Shown here: piece by piece, positions 11,001 through 23,300 of the stretch
How positions within the stretch are numbered: position 1 is the first letter of the stretch
How the letters are laid out: each line of letters begins with the position of its first letter
NCBI GenBank assembly: GCA_963978905.1
Contig: OZ022258.1
Span: forward strand, 53,056,591-53,120,590
Source of the DNA: Trichostrongylus colubriformis
Taxonomy: Eukaryota; Nematoda; Chromadorea; Rhabditida; Trichostrongylidae
DNA: 64,000 nt
Direction: 5' to 3'
Program-made: the position numbers and the translations under genes
The notes under the pieces: model-generated
Seen by the model: only the letters and a program-made list of their open reading frames with translations
Database searches by the model: none
Told to the model about the DNA's origin: nothing

Positions 11001-13317
11001 CAGGAGTTCATGCATGATCTGGGCAATATCATCGAAGAGCAAGGAAAGTGGGAGAAAGATGTAAGCTGTGAATGATATCTTTGAAATTAATGACACCGTT
11101 AAAGGCACATTCCAGGATTATTGGGATATCGCATCTCCTGCAGTGGATGGATAGTTCGACTCAAGTCACGTAGGCTGTACCTTTACCGAGGCGTGGATGT
11201 CAGTTCCTGGAGCGTGCAGAGCCAAAGAATTTAGCGCAACAGCTCGGCCCCGCCCACCCCGGCCGGGGTGTGCTGCAAGTGTTCCGGTGCCTAGTGTAGA
11301 GTCAGGTCACTCAATAGTGGGTTTACTTCACGAGGCGATTGGTTTACTGCCAACTTCAAGATCTTGGCTGGTAGCTGGTCTACCTACGTCAAAGATGAGA
11401 GTCGAAGAGTATAGCAGACCCCCTGCTGGGGTGGCCGGGGCCGAGCTGTTGCGCTGGATTCTTTGGCTCTGCACGCTCTAGGAGCTGACACCCACGCCTC
11501 GGTAAAGGTACAGCTTACGTGGCTTGGGTCGAACTATCCATCCACGGCAGGAGATGTGATATTGATAATTCTGGAATGTGCCTTTAAATACTATTTATGC
11601 CGAAACTAAATGCAGGGCTGTGCACGTAGTGGTGCAACAGAAACAAAATTCGAATAAAGTGTCAAAATCCCCAAAAATTGTCACCTTTGCACGATCGAGG
11701 ATCTGCTTCCGTGTCCAGACCACCACTGGAAGGTTAAAGGCACAAAGCATGGTACCTGAGCTATCCAACCTTCATAGTCGTCTCACCCTACACAGCTACG
11801 GGTGTGTAGCCTTGTGTCGAATTTTCGCTTTGCGACGTCGCACTCGGGACGCCATCATCACGACTTTCCGTGGTCGTTTGGAATTCCGGTCAGGACGCAA
11901 GGGGGTCAGTACCATGCAGTCCTTTGAAGAAACGCTGTTTATCTCAAGATTATCTGAAAACCAAGACTTTTGTGCCTTAAAAAGGCAAAAAGTGACATAA
12001 AAATAAAAGAAGCAATATCATTACGTGATAACAATCCTAATCAAGATATAATTTAATTGGGTATAAATCTTCAATGGGAGCGTACAATGTACGCGATCAT
12101 ACGGCACCGCTCGCCGCAGGCGGCCGCGCAAGAATTCCTCATAAGACTACACGCTGCGCAGCTACTCGCCCACTGAAAGCGGTGTGGCCAAAACGCAACC
12201 AAAAGAGGCCACCATGGAATGGCGGCAAGGCACATCTTCGAATGCGAAATCATCTCTTGAAAACTCGCCATTTCTAGCAGGAAGAATGACTTCCAGGTTT
12301 TTATTCCTTTCTCCTACTCAAACGGTGTCTTTAAATTGATTCATTACTTATCATGCAGCGTCTTTGCTTAAACTTTCTACAGTTTTGATATTTCAACTAC
12401 ATATGTATTAGGGCTCTATCGTTAAGGCAGTGGCCATTTCGACGTATAGTGAGCCCATAGACTTCTACTTGTCGTCTCAATTATGCCGTTCCTTTCTTAT
12501 TTCCGCTGTTACTTCCACATTCGGATGGTGGCTAGCTTTTTTCATTCCTAATCAGGACGCAGTGTTTTATATGCCTGATAAAAGAATGCAATACGACAAG
12601 CTGCCAAGCGACGATCTATTCATGTAGGTTGTTAAGTTCATGAAATTTCAGCAGTTCAGCTAAGCTTTCAAACTGTATTCCGTCAAACTCAGGTGTATGT
12701 TAGGACACACGGATTTTGACCTCGGCCTGAGGTCGACTCGCCGCGCGCTCCGATGCTATGCGATTTGTCTGAGTTGTTTGAAAACAAATTTCTCCGGCAT
12801 AAAGAACTTTTCAACTAACTAACTTTCTTTCGCCATAAATAGGCTGCATAGTTAGGCCCATAGTTTTCATGTGAGTGACTTCTCTTCGGGACTTTACAAT
12901 CACCACATCATCCCTAATGATGTCTGTAAGCATGTGTTCAGATCGCAGCCGTTCAAGGAAGAGGTTCACATAGAGTCATCCGTAACTTATCCTTCAGAAA
13001 TTCCATCTATCGCTTTAATAGTTGTTCCTGGCTAAGAAAACGGAAACCAGTGGCATCTATTGAGCGGCATTCACCCAGATACATCTCCTTCCTTTCCGAC
13101 CTCAGATAGGACCCAACCTCTTTTGACGGTTTTTCATTCCATGCTTAACCATAGCGGAAGCGCTAGAGAAATTGAGTACCACCTAAACTGAAACAGATTG
13201 TTCCGGAGAAGAGAGAAACTGACATTGGTATGTAATTAAACATTTTTTAGGAAAAGTTGGCGAAAGTTATGCTTTCCTTCCGACGAAGATGTTGGCATCT
13301 GTGATGAATGGTCATAA
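8019..13317 (+). CDS. GT11 alpha-1,2-fucosyltransferase-like gene, copy 1 (8 exons, 332 aa)
   Basis: Exons read by eye: 8019-8168, 9326-9481, 10416-10480, 10576-10731, 10800-10914, 10968-11060, 12427-12623, 13251-13317; phases join into one open frame. The product has a short N-terminal cytosolic end and one hydrophobic anchor (residues about 4-22), as in type II Golgi glycosyltransferases. Family 11 landmarks are present: GRLGNQ at about 45-50, HIRRTDF at 185-191 (the GDP-fucose-binding HxRRxD motif), FGDD at 222-225, and STFGWWLAFF near 275-284. Possible N-glycosylation sites include NET (106) and NHS (127). The start ATG follows an AG acceptor (TTCCAG, ending 8006), suggesting trans-splicing. 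Unlike the two later copies it keeps a 16-residue longer C-terminus after SWRK. The family is known to transfer fucose to galactose or related acceptors; the actual acceptor here cannot be read. Intron 6 holds a TTAA-flanked foldback element and a GGGTGTGT-type element. Confidence 0.88.
10080..10345 (+). repeat. Dispersed repeat family R2, copy 1
   Basis: Segments GTGCGCCGC, AATCGTGGTGG, TGCTTTTATCCTTC, CCAATTCA and TTGATTGG-CTGG occur in the same order at 49985-50215. In intron 2 of GT11 copy 1. Confidence 0.65.
11103..11583. mobile_element. TTAA-flanked foldback element (~175-bp arms)
   Basis: The left arm starts AGGCACATTCCAG and runs through GAGCGTGCAGAGCCAAAGAA into a GC-rich part. The right arm is its inverted copy over about 175 bases. 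TTAA borders both ends (11099-11102, 11584-11587), the target preferred by piggyBac-type transposases. Non-coding; in intron 6 of GT11 copy 1. A related end lies at 31646. Confidence 0.75.
11800..12156. mobile_element. GGGTGTGTAGCC-type MITE, degenerate
   Basis: The left end GGGTGTGTAGCCTTGTGTC and the adjacent TTTTCGCTTTGCGACGTCGC match the element at 28554. The right end (TCATAAGACTACACGCTGC) is a decayed inverted copy. In intron 6 of GT11 copy 1. Confidence 0.6.
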
Positions 13318-13542
13318 GCTACTGGGAAACATCCTCGAAGGTTTACATTCTTGGACTAAGTCCAAAAACAAGCATACAGAGATATGTAGCACTTTTCCTG
13401 TGGTTGTAAATTATTTTTTACTTTCTTCTCCTTCTACTCTCCTCGTACTGTGTAGTTTCGGCAGGTTCTCTATCACAGTGAAATGTCACTATGTGCTACT
13501 TTGTTCTCTTTGGAAAGAAGCGTACTGAAAGTAACAGCACAA

Positions 13543-13686
13543 AGCCGCGTTCGTACTCTGCGGTGAAGGCGGCAGGACGTGGCTTCGTGTCTCTGGCCTC
13601 CCCGTGCCAGCCATGCTGCCAGTCTGCCTCGCTGCTGTTTGTGAACGCAGCCACGCCCTGCCGGCGCTGAGTATGAACGCGGCCTG
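13543..13686. mobile_element. GCCGCGTTC-type foldback MITE (144 bp)
   Basis: The left part GCCGCGTTCGTACT and the right part GAGTATGAACGCGGC are inverted; GGCAGGACGTGGC and GCCACGCCCTGCC pair further in. Related copies are at 48691-48858, 42293-42724 (ends only) and 19122-19230 (partial). Confidence 0.7.
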
Positions 13687-14214
13687 AAAGCATGAAGAGG
13701 GTGTATGGTGAGTGGAACAAAGGAGCCATCAAAGACATTTGTACTGTCCTGATATATGTTCTATTCGTTGCGTCCTATTTGGCTAATTTCGTTTAAGTTG
13801 TGTGTGAAATTAAACAAATGGAAGCTACAGCTATAAGCTCTGCAACTTTGCAGAAGACATAGCATAAACGGGGAGGTAGGCGACAGGACAGACGACCGAT
13901 TGAGGTTATGCGAGGACACGGTTGACCACATTCCTAGCTCGTTACCAATTCGCAAAGGAAACAGTAAAGCACTTGCCGTACGGTAACCCGATCCGCGGGC
14001 GCGGCCACCTATAGTTAGGCCATCATGGTACCCACATTACAAAGGGAATGCAGACATATTACATACATTTACACATGTATCTGAGCACTATCACCTGTGG
14101 AGTGCGAGCTGCTAGTGCAACTACGAGGATTTATGTACCTGCAGTCAAACAAAAAGAAGAAAAACTCATACAAACATCACCTGAACAGGATCCTTAATGC
14201 TCACTATTTATGGA

Positions 14215-14725
14215 GCCACAAATGAATTTTGATAATATGAAATGCGATTGAGCCTTTGGAGTAATTACTGAAAAGGGATGTATGTAGAATTTCCAGATAT
14301 AATGCTTGGTATAGACCAGTACCTTGTAACGGGCTTTCTGTTTAGATTGTGGTTATTCAGCTAATTCGTCGAGCAATTTATGATCTTTCCTGACGTATAG
14401 TAGTAACGGTGTCTGCAGAAGGCAAGAAGCTCTAATTTCAAATGATTCGACTCCTGACAAGATCCTATACCATATCATATGACATATATCCATATCATTG
14501 TGACAAAATCGAAAACAAATAGAACAACTACAAACCAAGCGATAATAAAATGAGTTAATCCTTAGAAAACCAGTTGTAGTAAGATGGTGAGAGTCATCAC
14601 AACAGGCTTTTGCAGTAACAGCACTGAATGGGAGCTACAGAAGACCAGTGACCCTCATCTTTGCCATTGTCAACGGCATCCATACCGTTGAATGGATTGC
14701 TTATATCACAATGGATTATCTTTTA
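14215..14725 (-). pseudogene. Decayed counterpart of the 29902-31586 spacer block
   Basis: Two stretches match the spacer after GT11 copy 2 at DNA level: 14222-14330 with 29938-30060, and 14610-14725 with about 31425-31540. In one minus frame both versions of the second stretch give MPLT then PFSAVTA, but the 14.6-kb version is interrupted by stops. No protein family is recognised. Confidence 0.35.
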
Positions 14726-15774
14726 ATCAAGGCTTGATATAGGGATCGACTTAGATAGAATTTTTGCCTTCAAATAATTTCTAAGCTTAGATACTGACTT
14801 GTTCTGTGCCCAAAGTTGCCCAAAGTTCAGGCTACGAGGTGCAAAATCAGTAGTCTCATAGATAGGGAAGAGAATTTGGATTTTCGCCTAAACAGGGTTT
14901 TCATAGAAAGGGAAGCTCATCGTTGAGAGAAAGAAATCCGGTCGCTCTACAATAAGGTCATGCCTTACCGCTGAGCATTCAAGTGCCCCCCCTCAGTCCT
15001 ATGTCCTTCCTTTCTATTATTTTCTGTTACGTAGACGCGATTGAATCAATGTCCTTCCCTTTCCAACACTCTCCTTATGTACAACGAAGTTCGCTAACCC
15101 CAGGAACAGTAAAACAAATAGAATAACAACAAACCAAGCGATAACAAAAATGTTAGTCATAAACCATCTCCGTTTTATATTATATTATATTTATTTATTT
15201 ATTCACATAACGTTTTATATTATATGATATAATAATCAAACGTTTTGATGCTAATCTCCTATAGTTGCTGATTTCATGCTTTCCGTGCACATCCTCGATG
15301 AAAAATAAGGATAAACTCCATGTCAGTGCACACTAGCTTTTGCTTTTAAAACTAATCCCGAAATGGATCCGTTACAGTCGCTTGCGCATTGATGGTCTCG
15401 ATTGATATCAATCAAATGAATTCTCCTCAGTGGTCTAATGGTTTTCTGATGGTTTCGATTGATTTGTATTTATTAAATGAAATGGCTATCTCAATTTTCC
15501 TTAAGCATGTAACTCTGAACCATTAAAGATTAGGTAGTGTTCTATTTGCATCCGAATTTGTATGATTTCAATCTACGACTGAGTGATTAGTTGAAGAGAA
15601 TTGTTTGCAGTCTTGTGGATTGTTTCAAGACAATAAAATCTGTAGAATTTCCTGTCCATCATTGTTTTAGTGGGTACAGACAGGTTAAGAGATGTGCTCT
15701 TAATATCGTATTATAACGCTACACAGATTGTTAGCACTGTTCAGATTCATGGTGCTGAGCAACTCCCCATACTA

Positions 15775-16519
15775 CAGGGGGTGCCAAAAAAAAAAGTAAT
15801 TTTGTCTCCTCCACTTTCGACCCCATTTAGCCAAACTACAGTAAATTCTATTGAGGTATTCTCATCCCCAGAATCAAGAGCAGACCTAACTCTATCACTA
15901 TACTTCGTGGCAGCCTCCTGCACGAGCAGAAACGGGAGCAGGGAAAGACTGAACAAGATGTATCACCTCAACTGGGCAAAATCCGAAATTCTTCGCCCTC
16001 TTTCACAACCTTGCTGACGTCCTTTCAATCTGGGTACCTAAGGGGATTCATACCGCATGGTGCTCTTTAACACTGCGTTTTTCCCGGGTTCCCAGCGCCC
16101 TTCGTTTCCAAGAGCCAAAACGTTCTCCTACCACTGAAACCCCTCCGGAGGCGGATTTGAGGCATGAAAATGATACTTTGGATCATAGCAGCCTTGTCCA
16201 AGCAGCAGGGGCTCTGTGACTTCCAAGAACCGAAGGGCCAACCCTCAGGAAGCTTCCCACAAAAGAACTACCACGGAGCTTGGCTCCACTGTTTTTAGCG
16301 AATTTTTAAATGTAGGTACTCCGAAGCCCGACTGCGCCGAATGAAACCTCCATATTTTTATGAACATGAACGTGAGGAGCCACAGCTTGTTCCTGCTTTT
16401 AGAGGAACATTTCGGGAATGTTTTGCCCCAATACCTTTATCTCTTTCGTTTCCCTATGTTTTGTAAAATTGGCAGATGTGAGCCGTGGGCAAAATTACTT
16501 TTTTTTTTGGCACCCCCTG
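15775..16519. mobile_element. 745-bp non-coding TIR element, TA target site
   Basis: Perfect 30-bp terminal inverted repeats (15775-15804 and 16490-16519), each starting CAGGGGGTGCC followed by ten A, are bordered by TA on both sides (15773-15774, 16520-16521). TA duplication and TIR form indicate a Tc1/mariner-class non-autonomous element. No transposase is encoded. A degenerate version of the terminus occurs at 3381-3410. Confidence 0.85.
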
Positions 16520-17366
16520 TACATTCTTCGCCCAATGGCAAATTACAGTGATGACTAACACCAGCAGTTGCAGAATGTTTTTTTTATTTTTGCTCTCATT
16601 ATTGATGAAAACATGCCGATTTGCGAGTTTCGATCTATTATGCAAGCTTTTTGTGCTCCTATCCATTGAACACTAACAATAAGAGAAGCTGTTTACAGCG
16701 TGCGTTGGAATGGTTTTTTCACATAGATATCTTGCTAAGCTGTATTGGTGTGGTTACTTGTATGAGTCAGAGGATTTATAGAATGGAAAGGAATGTGCGT
16801 CAAGACACTCGAACGAGGGCAGGTTGTGTGAAGTTGCCTTGACTGCTCCTCTTAGCTCGCGAACCATTCATAACACACGGCCAACAGACACTGTTGCGGT
16901 GGCCCATCCCGGGTGTCTTTATGCACAGTGCATGTTTTTCAGACTTTTATCACTTTGAGCTCGCGAGCTTTCCGTTTATAATCTATGGTCTTGTCGCATC
17001 TTATTTATTTTATTGAACATCTCAATCGATGAAACCAGCGTATAATCATAAAAAATTGCCTCGAGATTTTTAAGCGCTATCACTTCGTATTAGGTAGTAC
17101 TCATCGATTGCCAACCTTTTCTGGGAAACACTTTTAGTAGTACTCCGACAGCATCAAGGCGCAACGCATTTCTCTTTAATCGAAGGGGCCCTTGACTTTG
17201 GTTTCAACGCATTTCGAATTTGTGTTCCTTGATGAAGCCTTCTATCATTAGGATTTACCTTGTGTCATTATTAAGCACTCTCTACTTGTACTTACATGAT
17301 CCTGCCGCTTTCCACTTACTTGCATCGAGCTCGAGAGTTTCAGGGCTTTTCTATCCAAGCAAAGCC

Positions 17367-20300
17367 ATGAAACCGGTATGGAAGGTTATTATAGTGCTAG
17401 CCTTATTGGGAAAGATGTATCTCCTGTGTTGGACGATGGGACGGAGATATATCTCGCAATATGCGGATGTAAAGTATGTAGGATTTCATTTGGGTGGAGG
17501 TCGCCTTGGCAATCAGGTGAGCAGTGCGTTCTTTGTTTGCTTATTCAATTGATGCGCTCACTCCATAAATATGTGGAATCCTTCTCAAAGTTAATTTAGA
17601 ATACGACTTTTCAGGTTTTCTGAGCTCTAATAATAAACGGGCGCCATCTTTTTCCCGGCGTACAAAATTTTGCCACATGAGAAATAGAAAGCATTTTCGA
17701 TCATTTTCGAAGATCATTTTCGTTTCTCGGTTGGCGTCCAAAACTTGATTTATTACAGCTCTTCCATTTTATTAGTGGCTATGGCATAGCGAGAACACTT
17801 AACCGCATCCACTATCTGCCCTCTTCGGAATGGGAATCTCGTGTGCAAAAATATTTGGATTTATTCAAAAAAGTGTTTCCACATCTTCAGGAAACTTATG
17901 TCCAACCACGGGTGAGTCTTGTCTTGTAAACGTATTGACTCATTAATTAACTTCATTTCTGCATATCTATTAACCTATCCCTCCACCAAACTCCCCAAGT
18001 TCAATAAATGTCTGTCTAGGACTAACTTCTGATATGAATCCTAGAATTTTTTATATATTTCTTATATGCCTTTTTAGATGTCTAATTAATGTTTACCTAG
18101 CGAATCGCTTTCATGTGCATCTTCTTATGTCTTGACAAGACTTGTATTATTTAATAATATTAGATTCATATAAATATTTAAACTAGGCGATTGAGATACA
18201 TCATTAAATGGTTCCGACCAAAATGTTCCGAATCCAAGAAAGCGGCGGAAGAGATAAATCGTTCCATCGAAACCGAAACTAGGGTGTGTTGCAAGTGTTC
18301 CGATTCTAGAGGTCGGCACCGAACTGGGTCATCGCCCTTCGCGTATTGTCCGAATGGTGGCCTGTCCTGCTGTCTGGGCTCTCCCAGATTTGTCTAAGCC
18401 TTTTTAGGGGAGAAGCTTTAGCAGCGTTTTTTACCGTCTTTACCTGATTGCAATCCGCCGCGCAACCTGACCTGACCTCACCAGTCGGAACACTTGCACT
18501 CCACCCCCGAAACTAGAGACGCTATTACAAAGAATCGCTAAAACGCACAGTCAAGCAGTTGGCTGATCACACGTGCACCAAGGCAATTTCGCAATTTCCG
18601 TATTTGTCCTTCCACTGAACTGAAAGTCCTAGAAAACGAGCCATACAGTTGAGCATATCAGAAAAGGATGAAGTTGAATCTGTAACGGATCAGTTGACCC
18701 ATGAACGCCCGTCCACGGTATTCTTTTTTCGTGATTAATACGAACACATTTGCGGGAAGGATGGAGATCACATAATTTATTACCTTGTGGAATCTTTTGA
18801 GTATTTTGAAAGAAAGTTTCGGAGCCTCATATTGTTTTTCATACACTTGACTAGCATGGGGCTTCGAGACACACAGTACTCAGAAATAACCACATAGTTC
18901 ACCGACAGGCTCAGCCGGGGCGTGGCGACGACCGACGCCGACGTGGCGTAATATTCAATACTGCTGTTTCCTTGACAATGCCATGATAATTGCATGTGAA
19001 TAATCCTTGAAACTGCATCGGGAATTTCGTTAACAGTCACTGAACAGAAAGTTGGGCTTCAGAAAGTCTTCAAACTTATTCCAATATTTTATGCATTCTA
19101 ATCCATATGAGCTCTATTAAGCCGCGTTCATACTTTGCGCAGTCGGCGGCAGGACGTGGTTGCGAGCTTCTGCTTCTCGAATGCCACGATGTCTCGTTGC
19201 CAGCCACGCCCTGCCTGGTGGCGGCCTTAGCCCTTTAGACTCCCGACGTTTTGCATGCAACAGTGCCACTGTAACTGAAGCAGCAAGTGAGGCTAAAAAC
19301 AATAGTGGAGAACGAATGTTCTATAGAAGGGTCTGCGATGCGAACCGAATATTTTGTATTCCCATGCCGCTGATGATTTTATTTTTCTTTATTTTGTCCC
19401 TTTAATCGAGACGATAAATCAAGGTTTGGTAACGATAGAACTTGAGAGATATGGTGAGACGCAAGGGTTCACTAGGATTCTGCAAGCATGATGATTGATT
19501 AATACCAAAAATGGGTCTAACAAGCAAATATGTATTATGATGTATTAGCACATATCCCCGGAAAGGATGAAGTGCGGGTTCGAGTCCCGTCCGGCACCGA
19601 AGCTTTTGCCCATAACTCAGGATCCTTGTAGTAACATATATGTAGTGTTTCATTGATTCAGAATTTGATTCAATGCTGTTTCATTTTAAAATACCCCAAA
19701 ACACATGTAAGACACACATCGCATAAAAGATGCGATCTATTTACACTGCGTAGCCGTGTTCCCTTACAAATAGTATTATATACACATGACATCATACAAT
19801 TCATTTATTCAGGACTACACATACACCCTTAACTGTGATCTCTTCTCCACGGTTGCTTCTTTATTTTATAGGCCTTTCCTTGTTCTTTCTCGTGTAGTTC
19901 ATATTTCACCTATGCGTCTTGTTAAATATCTTCATTTATCATGGTGACCACCTTACACTTCCTTGATGTTGTCAGCCTCACTCACTGGGTTGGCAACATA
20001 CAATGGTTTGTCTGAGTCGAAGGCGAAGTGAGCCATGTACTATTTCATATTCCTTTAGAAGGGAAGTTAGAAGGCATATTTACGAAAGGGATTCATACAT
20101 TACCTCACCCATGTGCCCCGTCTTAGCCAATATTTGTAAATGGGTTCAAGGAATGACCTTTGAACATGTTCTACTTTTAGTCATCTATTTTCAGAACGTC
20201 ACCAATGAAACAGTTGTACCATTTGCTGCTTCATGCTGTATATACGAGGATCCTCGCAAGTGCGTTACTCTATTCCCTTCAACTCAGTAATTAATATGTC

Positions 20301-23300
20301 TAATGCTTTTGTGCAATTTCAGTGCAAGTTTCATACTTGTAAGCTACTACTGTTTCGTAGGACAAGCAATGAAAAAATGGGTGGCTTAGCCTATTTCCCT
20401 GCAGGTGCCGGAGGCATGAGCGTTTTGCAGGTGTCAGGTGACCAAAAAACCAGTAGTGAGGGCTACAAGGTACCGAACTGGCCACCTAGAGGACTGTTCA
20501 CCCTCGAAGTGCTGAATGCAGAATAATTTGCTAAACTACGAAAACGAGGGTAACTTTCGCATAACGTGTCACCACGTTGGGTGTCTGCACTTATGACGGG
20601 AAATCGCTTCGCGGCGTCGCACTCGCGGCGCCATCAGTACGACTCGCCGAATCAGTTGCCGGCAGAACGTGGCTGCGTCACCCCTGCACTTCCACCAATT
20701 CCACACTGCCTCCTGCACCCATGCCAGCCAGCCTCCTCCACCCATACCACACTGCCTCGGTTGAAGACTGCCATGTCCTGCCACTAGTACTCGCATCCGC
20801 CGAGCTGCTCGTCGCGTGCGACCGCGCGGAAACTCGTCATAAGTGCAACCACCCATTACATGTGTTAATTAATTTGGACCACAGGCAGGTCTAAGGAACT
20901 GCTGTAAAATTGTAGGAAAAATGGATGACAGCATTGCGCAATAATACAATGGAAGCATATCGTTATTTCATCATTATTTCAATTGGAGTTACCCTAAGGG
21001 TTCCGTCCCTAGCTCGTGGAAAATGCAAAACGTCGACATGGCTCTTATTACAATATATTACTACGCATGTTGCATCTGAGGCCGTTGTCAGATTTTGCGA
21101 TTTTGTGGTGTCACTGATCCGCACGTGAGGTTGCGGCATTCTCAAGGTCGTGATATCACGTGCTAAAGTGCGATGCCGCAAAATCGCAGAATCGCAAAAT
21201 CGTAAAACCGTGGAGCCGGTCAGAGGGTGCAATCTGCGCCGTACCATAACCGGTTCTGCTCTATTCATTTAGTCAGCGTTGATGAAGTTCAACAGACCCG
21301 TTCAAGTTTGGTGAGGCGAGACGATCTTGGGTAACAATGCCTGTTCTGAACTACTATTTTTCTTTCCCCACTGTTCGTGAAATTTCCAAAAACATTCCAG
21401 GTTTCTCAATCATTCTGCGAAATACCTACTACTGGACACCGTTGGAGGGCAGAATCCACGCTATTTCGAAGGGTACTATGGTGACATCCGCCGCCGAGTT
21501 CTAAGTTTTTCACCATACATTCGTAAAGAAGGGAACAACATCATTGACTCCTTAAAAACGTACTTCAGAATTTTGGTTGATGTAATATTTCCTTATGACT
21601 GCAGTTTGAAGAGGTTGTGAATACTTCAGCGAACGAAACAGCAGAACTTGTATACATATTCGAAGAACTGATTTTATTGCAATGAGCCTTTCCACAGACA
21701 TAAATCAAACTGTTCAAGCAGCCAACACCATCGCCAAAAGAGTGGTCAGCCTGCGCCATCATAATATTAGGTTAATTCATAATAAATCGGACAAATTGAC
21801 AAATTTTAATCATTGTCGTACAACTTTTTAACGACAACTGGGATTCACTTGAAATATGCTCCATCTTTATCGATGACCTTCTGCCACGGGTTAGGCAGGT
21901 CATGGATGCTCTTGCTCCAGGCCGGAGGCTGGAGCTCGAAGAAGTTGCCGAGTGCCGTCTTGACGTCGTCGCGAGTTGAAGTCTTGGCCGTTCAGGTGGC
22001 ATTGGCTGTGGGAGAAAAGGTGGAAATCTGAAGGGGCCAGGTCTGGGGAGTACGGTGGGTGTGGGAGCACGGTCCAACTGTACGACAGCAGCTCGGCCTT
22101 GGTCGATCTTGCAATGTGCGGTCTCGTGTTGTCGTGCTGGAAGTAGACATGTGACCGCCGCCGTAGCGAACTTTGGACATTGGCCTTCAATTCTCGTGAT
22201 TGACGAACGTAGACGTCGGCGGATACTGTGGTACCTTCATCGAGCAGCTCCCAGTACTCTACGCCGTGTACGCTCCACCAACCGAGTTTTTCGTCTTCGA
22301 TGGAATAGTCGCCTGACGCAAACTTCGAATGCCACGAGTACACTGTACTTCTGGCGGGGCATGCTCCTTGTGAATTTCTTTCGGACGTCTGCCGATATCC
22401 GCGGGTTCCTGGCCAGATAGCGATAGAAATAGTATGACGTTGCGGATGTGGTCCCTGGACGGCTTGAAATCGTGTGACATGATGGCGGAATGAAACTACT
22501 TTGGAGTGATTGTTTTGCGATACTTCGAAGGCGATGTTTTTTTTTTTATGCCACACGAGGTTTTTAAGTGGAACCTTTATTCGTGGCCCAACGTTTCGAC
22601 CGTTTCGTCTTCTTCAGAGGCCTGAAGATGGCTTGAAGCTCATGATTTGTCAAGTACCCGAACAAGCGCCTCCTCCCCTCTAGCGTTTCCGACATCATTT
22701 CGGGAAAGCTCCCGAACAACTCAGTAACATGACAACAAACTCACCGATGGTTCCACCGCTTGTGGGGAGCGTGTGCTCACAGCCACAGTAAGTGATGTTA
22801 GTATGGATGAATGAGCCCTACTTGAGTCTCGAGCCACATGACATGATATTGTCATGCATGTCACCCATACTATAGCTCGCATTTAGATACGAAAGGCAAA
22901 AGATCATTTGTAATAGACAAACACTCATTGCGGTTATTCATCCGTGGATTTCTGGCAAAAATCCAGAATGACTCCAAGACTTTCCTTGATGAAATTTCCG
23001 TCTCGAACGCCAAGATGCTACACTTAACATCAAAGTCGTTCCCACTGTGCTCCTCAATCTTATGCTTGCCAAGGGGGGTGGTAATGAAATCACGCCTTTT
23101 CCCAGCTAGGTGTTCTTTAACGCGAATAGCCAGTGCCCTTCCTGTTTCTCCAGTATAAGTGCTATTACAAGCCCTACATTCAAGCTGATAAATCACTCCA
23201 GCTTTCTCACAATCCCCTGGCTTTCCGTATGGGCATGTAATGCAGTTTGGAGTCATGCACTGCTTATCGTATAGTCTGTTGCGAACAAGTTGACGTCTAA

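Larger units (their letters stand above)
13318..17366. other. Spacer between GT11 copies 1 and 2
   Basis: It holds a foldback MITE, the decayed block at 14215-14725, an AT-rich tract (about 15170-15240) and the 745-bp TIR element. Its distal part (15240-17366) is a diverged paralogue of 34850-36202: for example TGCTTTCCGTGCACATC at 15280 versus TGCTTTCTGTGCACATC at 34890, and GATTTATAGAATGG versus GATTTATAGCGTGG. Confidence 0.7.

Noticed and set aside
17220..17366. In-frame N-terminal extension of GT11 copy 2
   Set aside because: It is not conserved with copies 1 and 3, which start at the position of the ATG at 17367; it is probably 5' untranslated or outron sequence.
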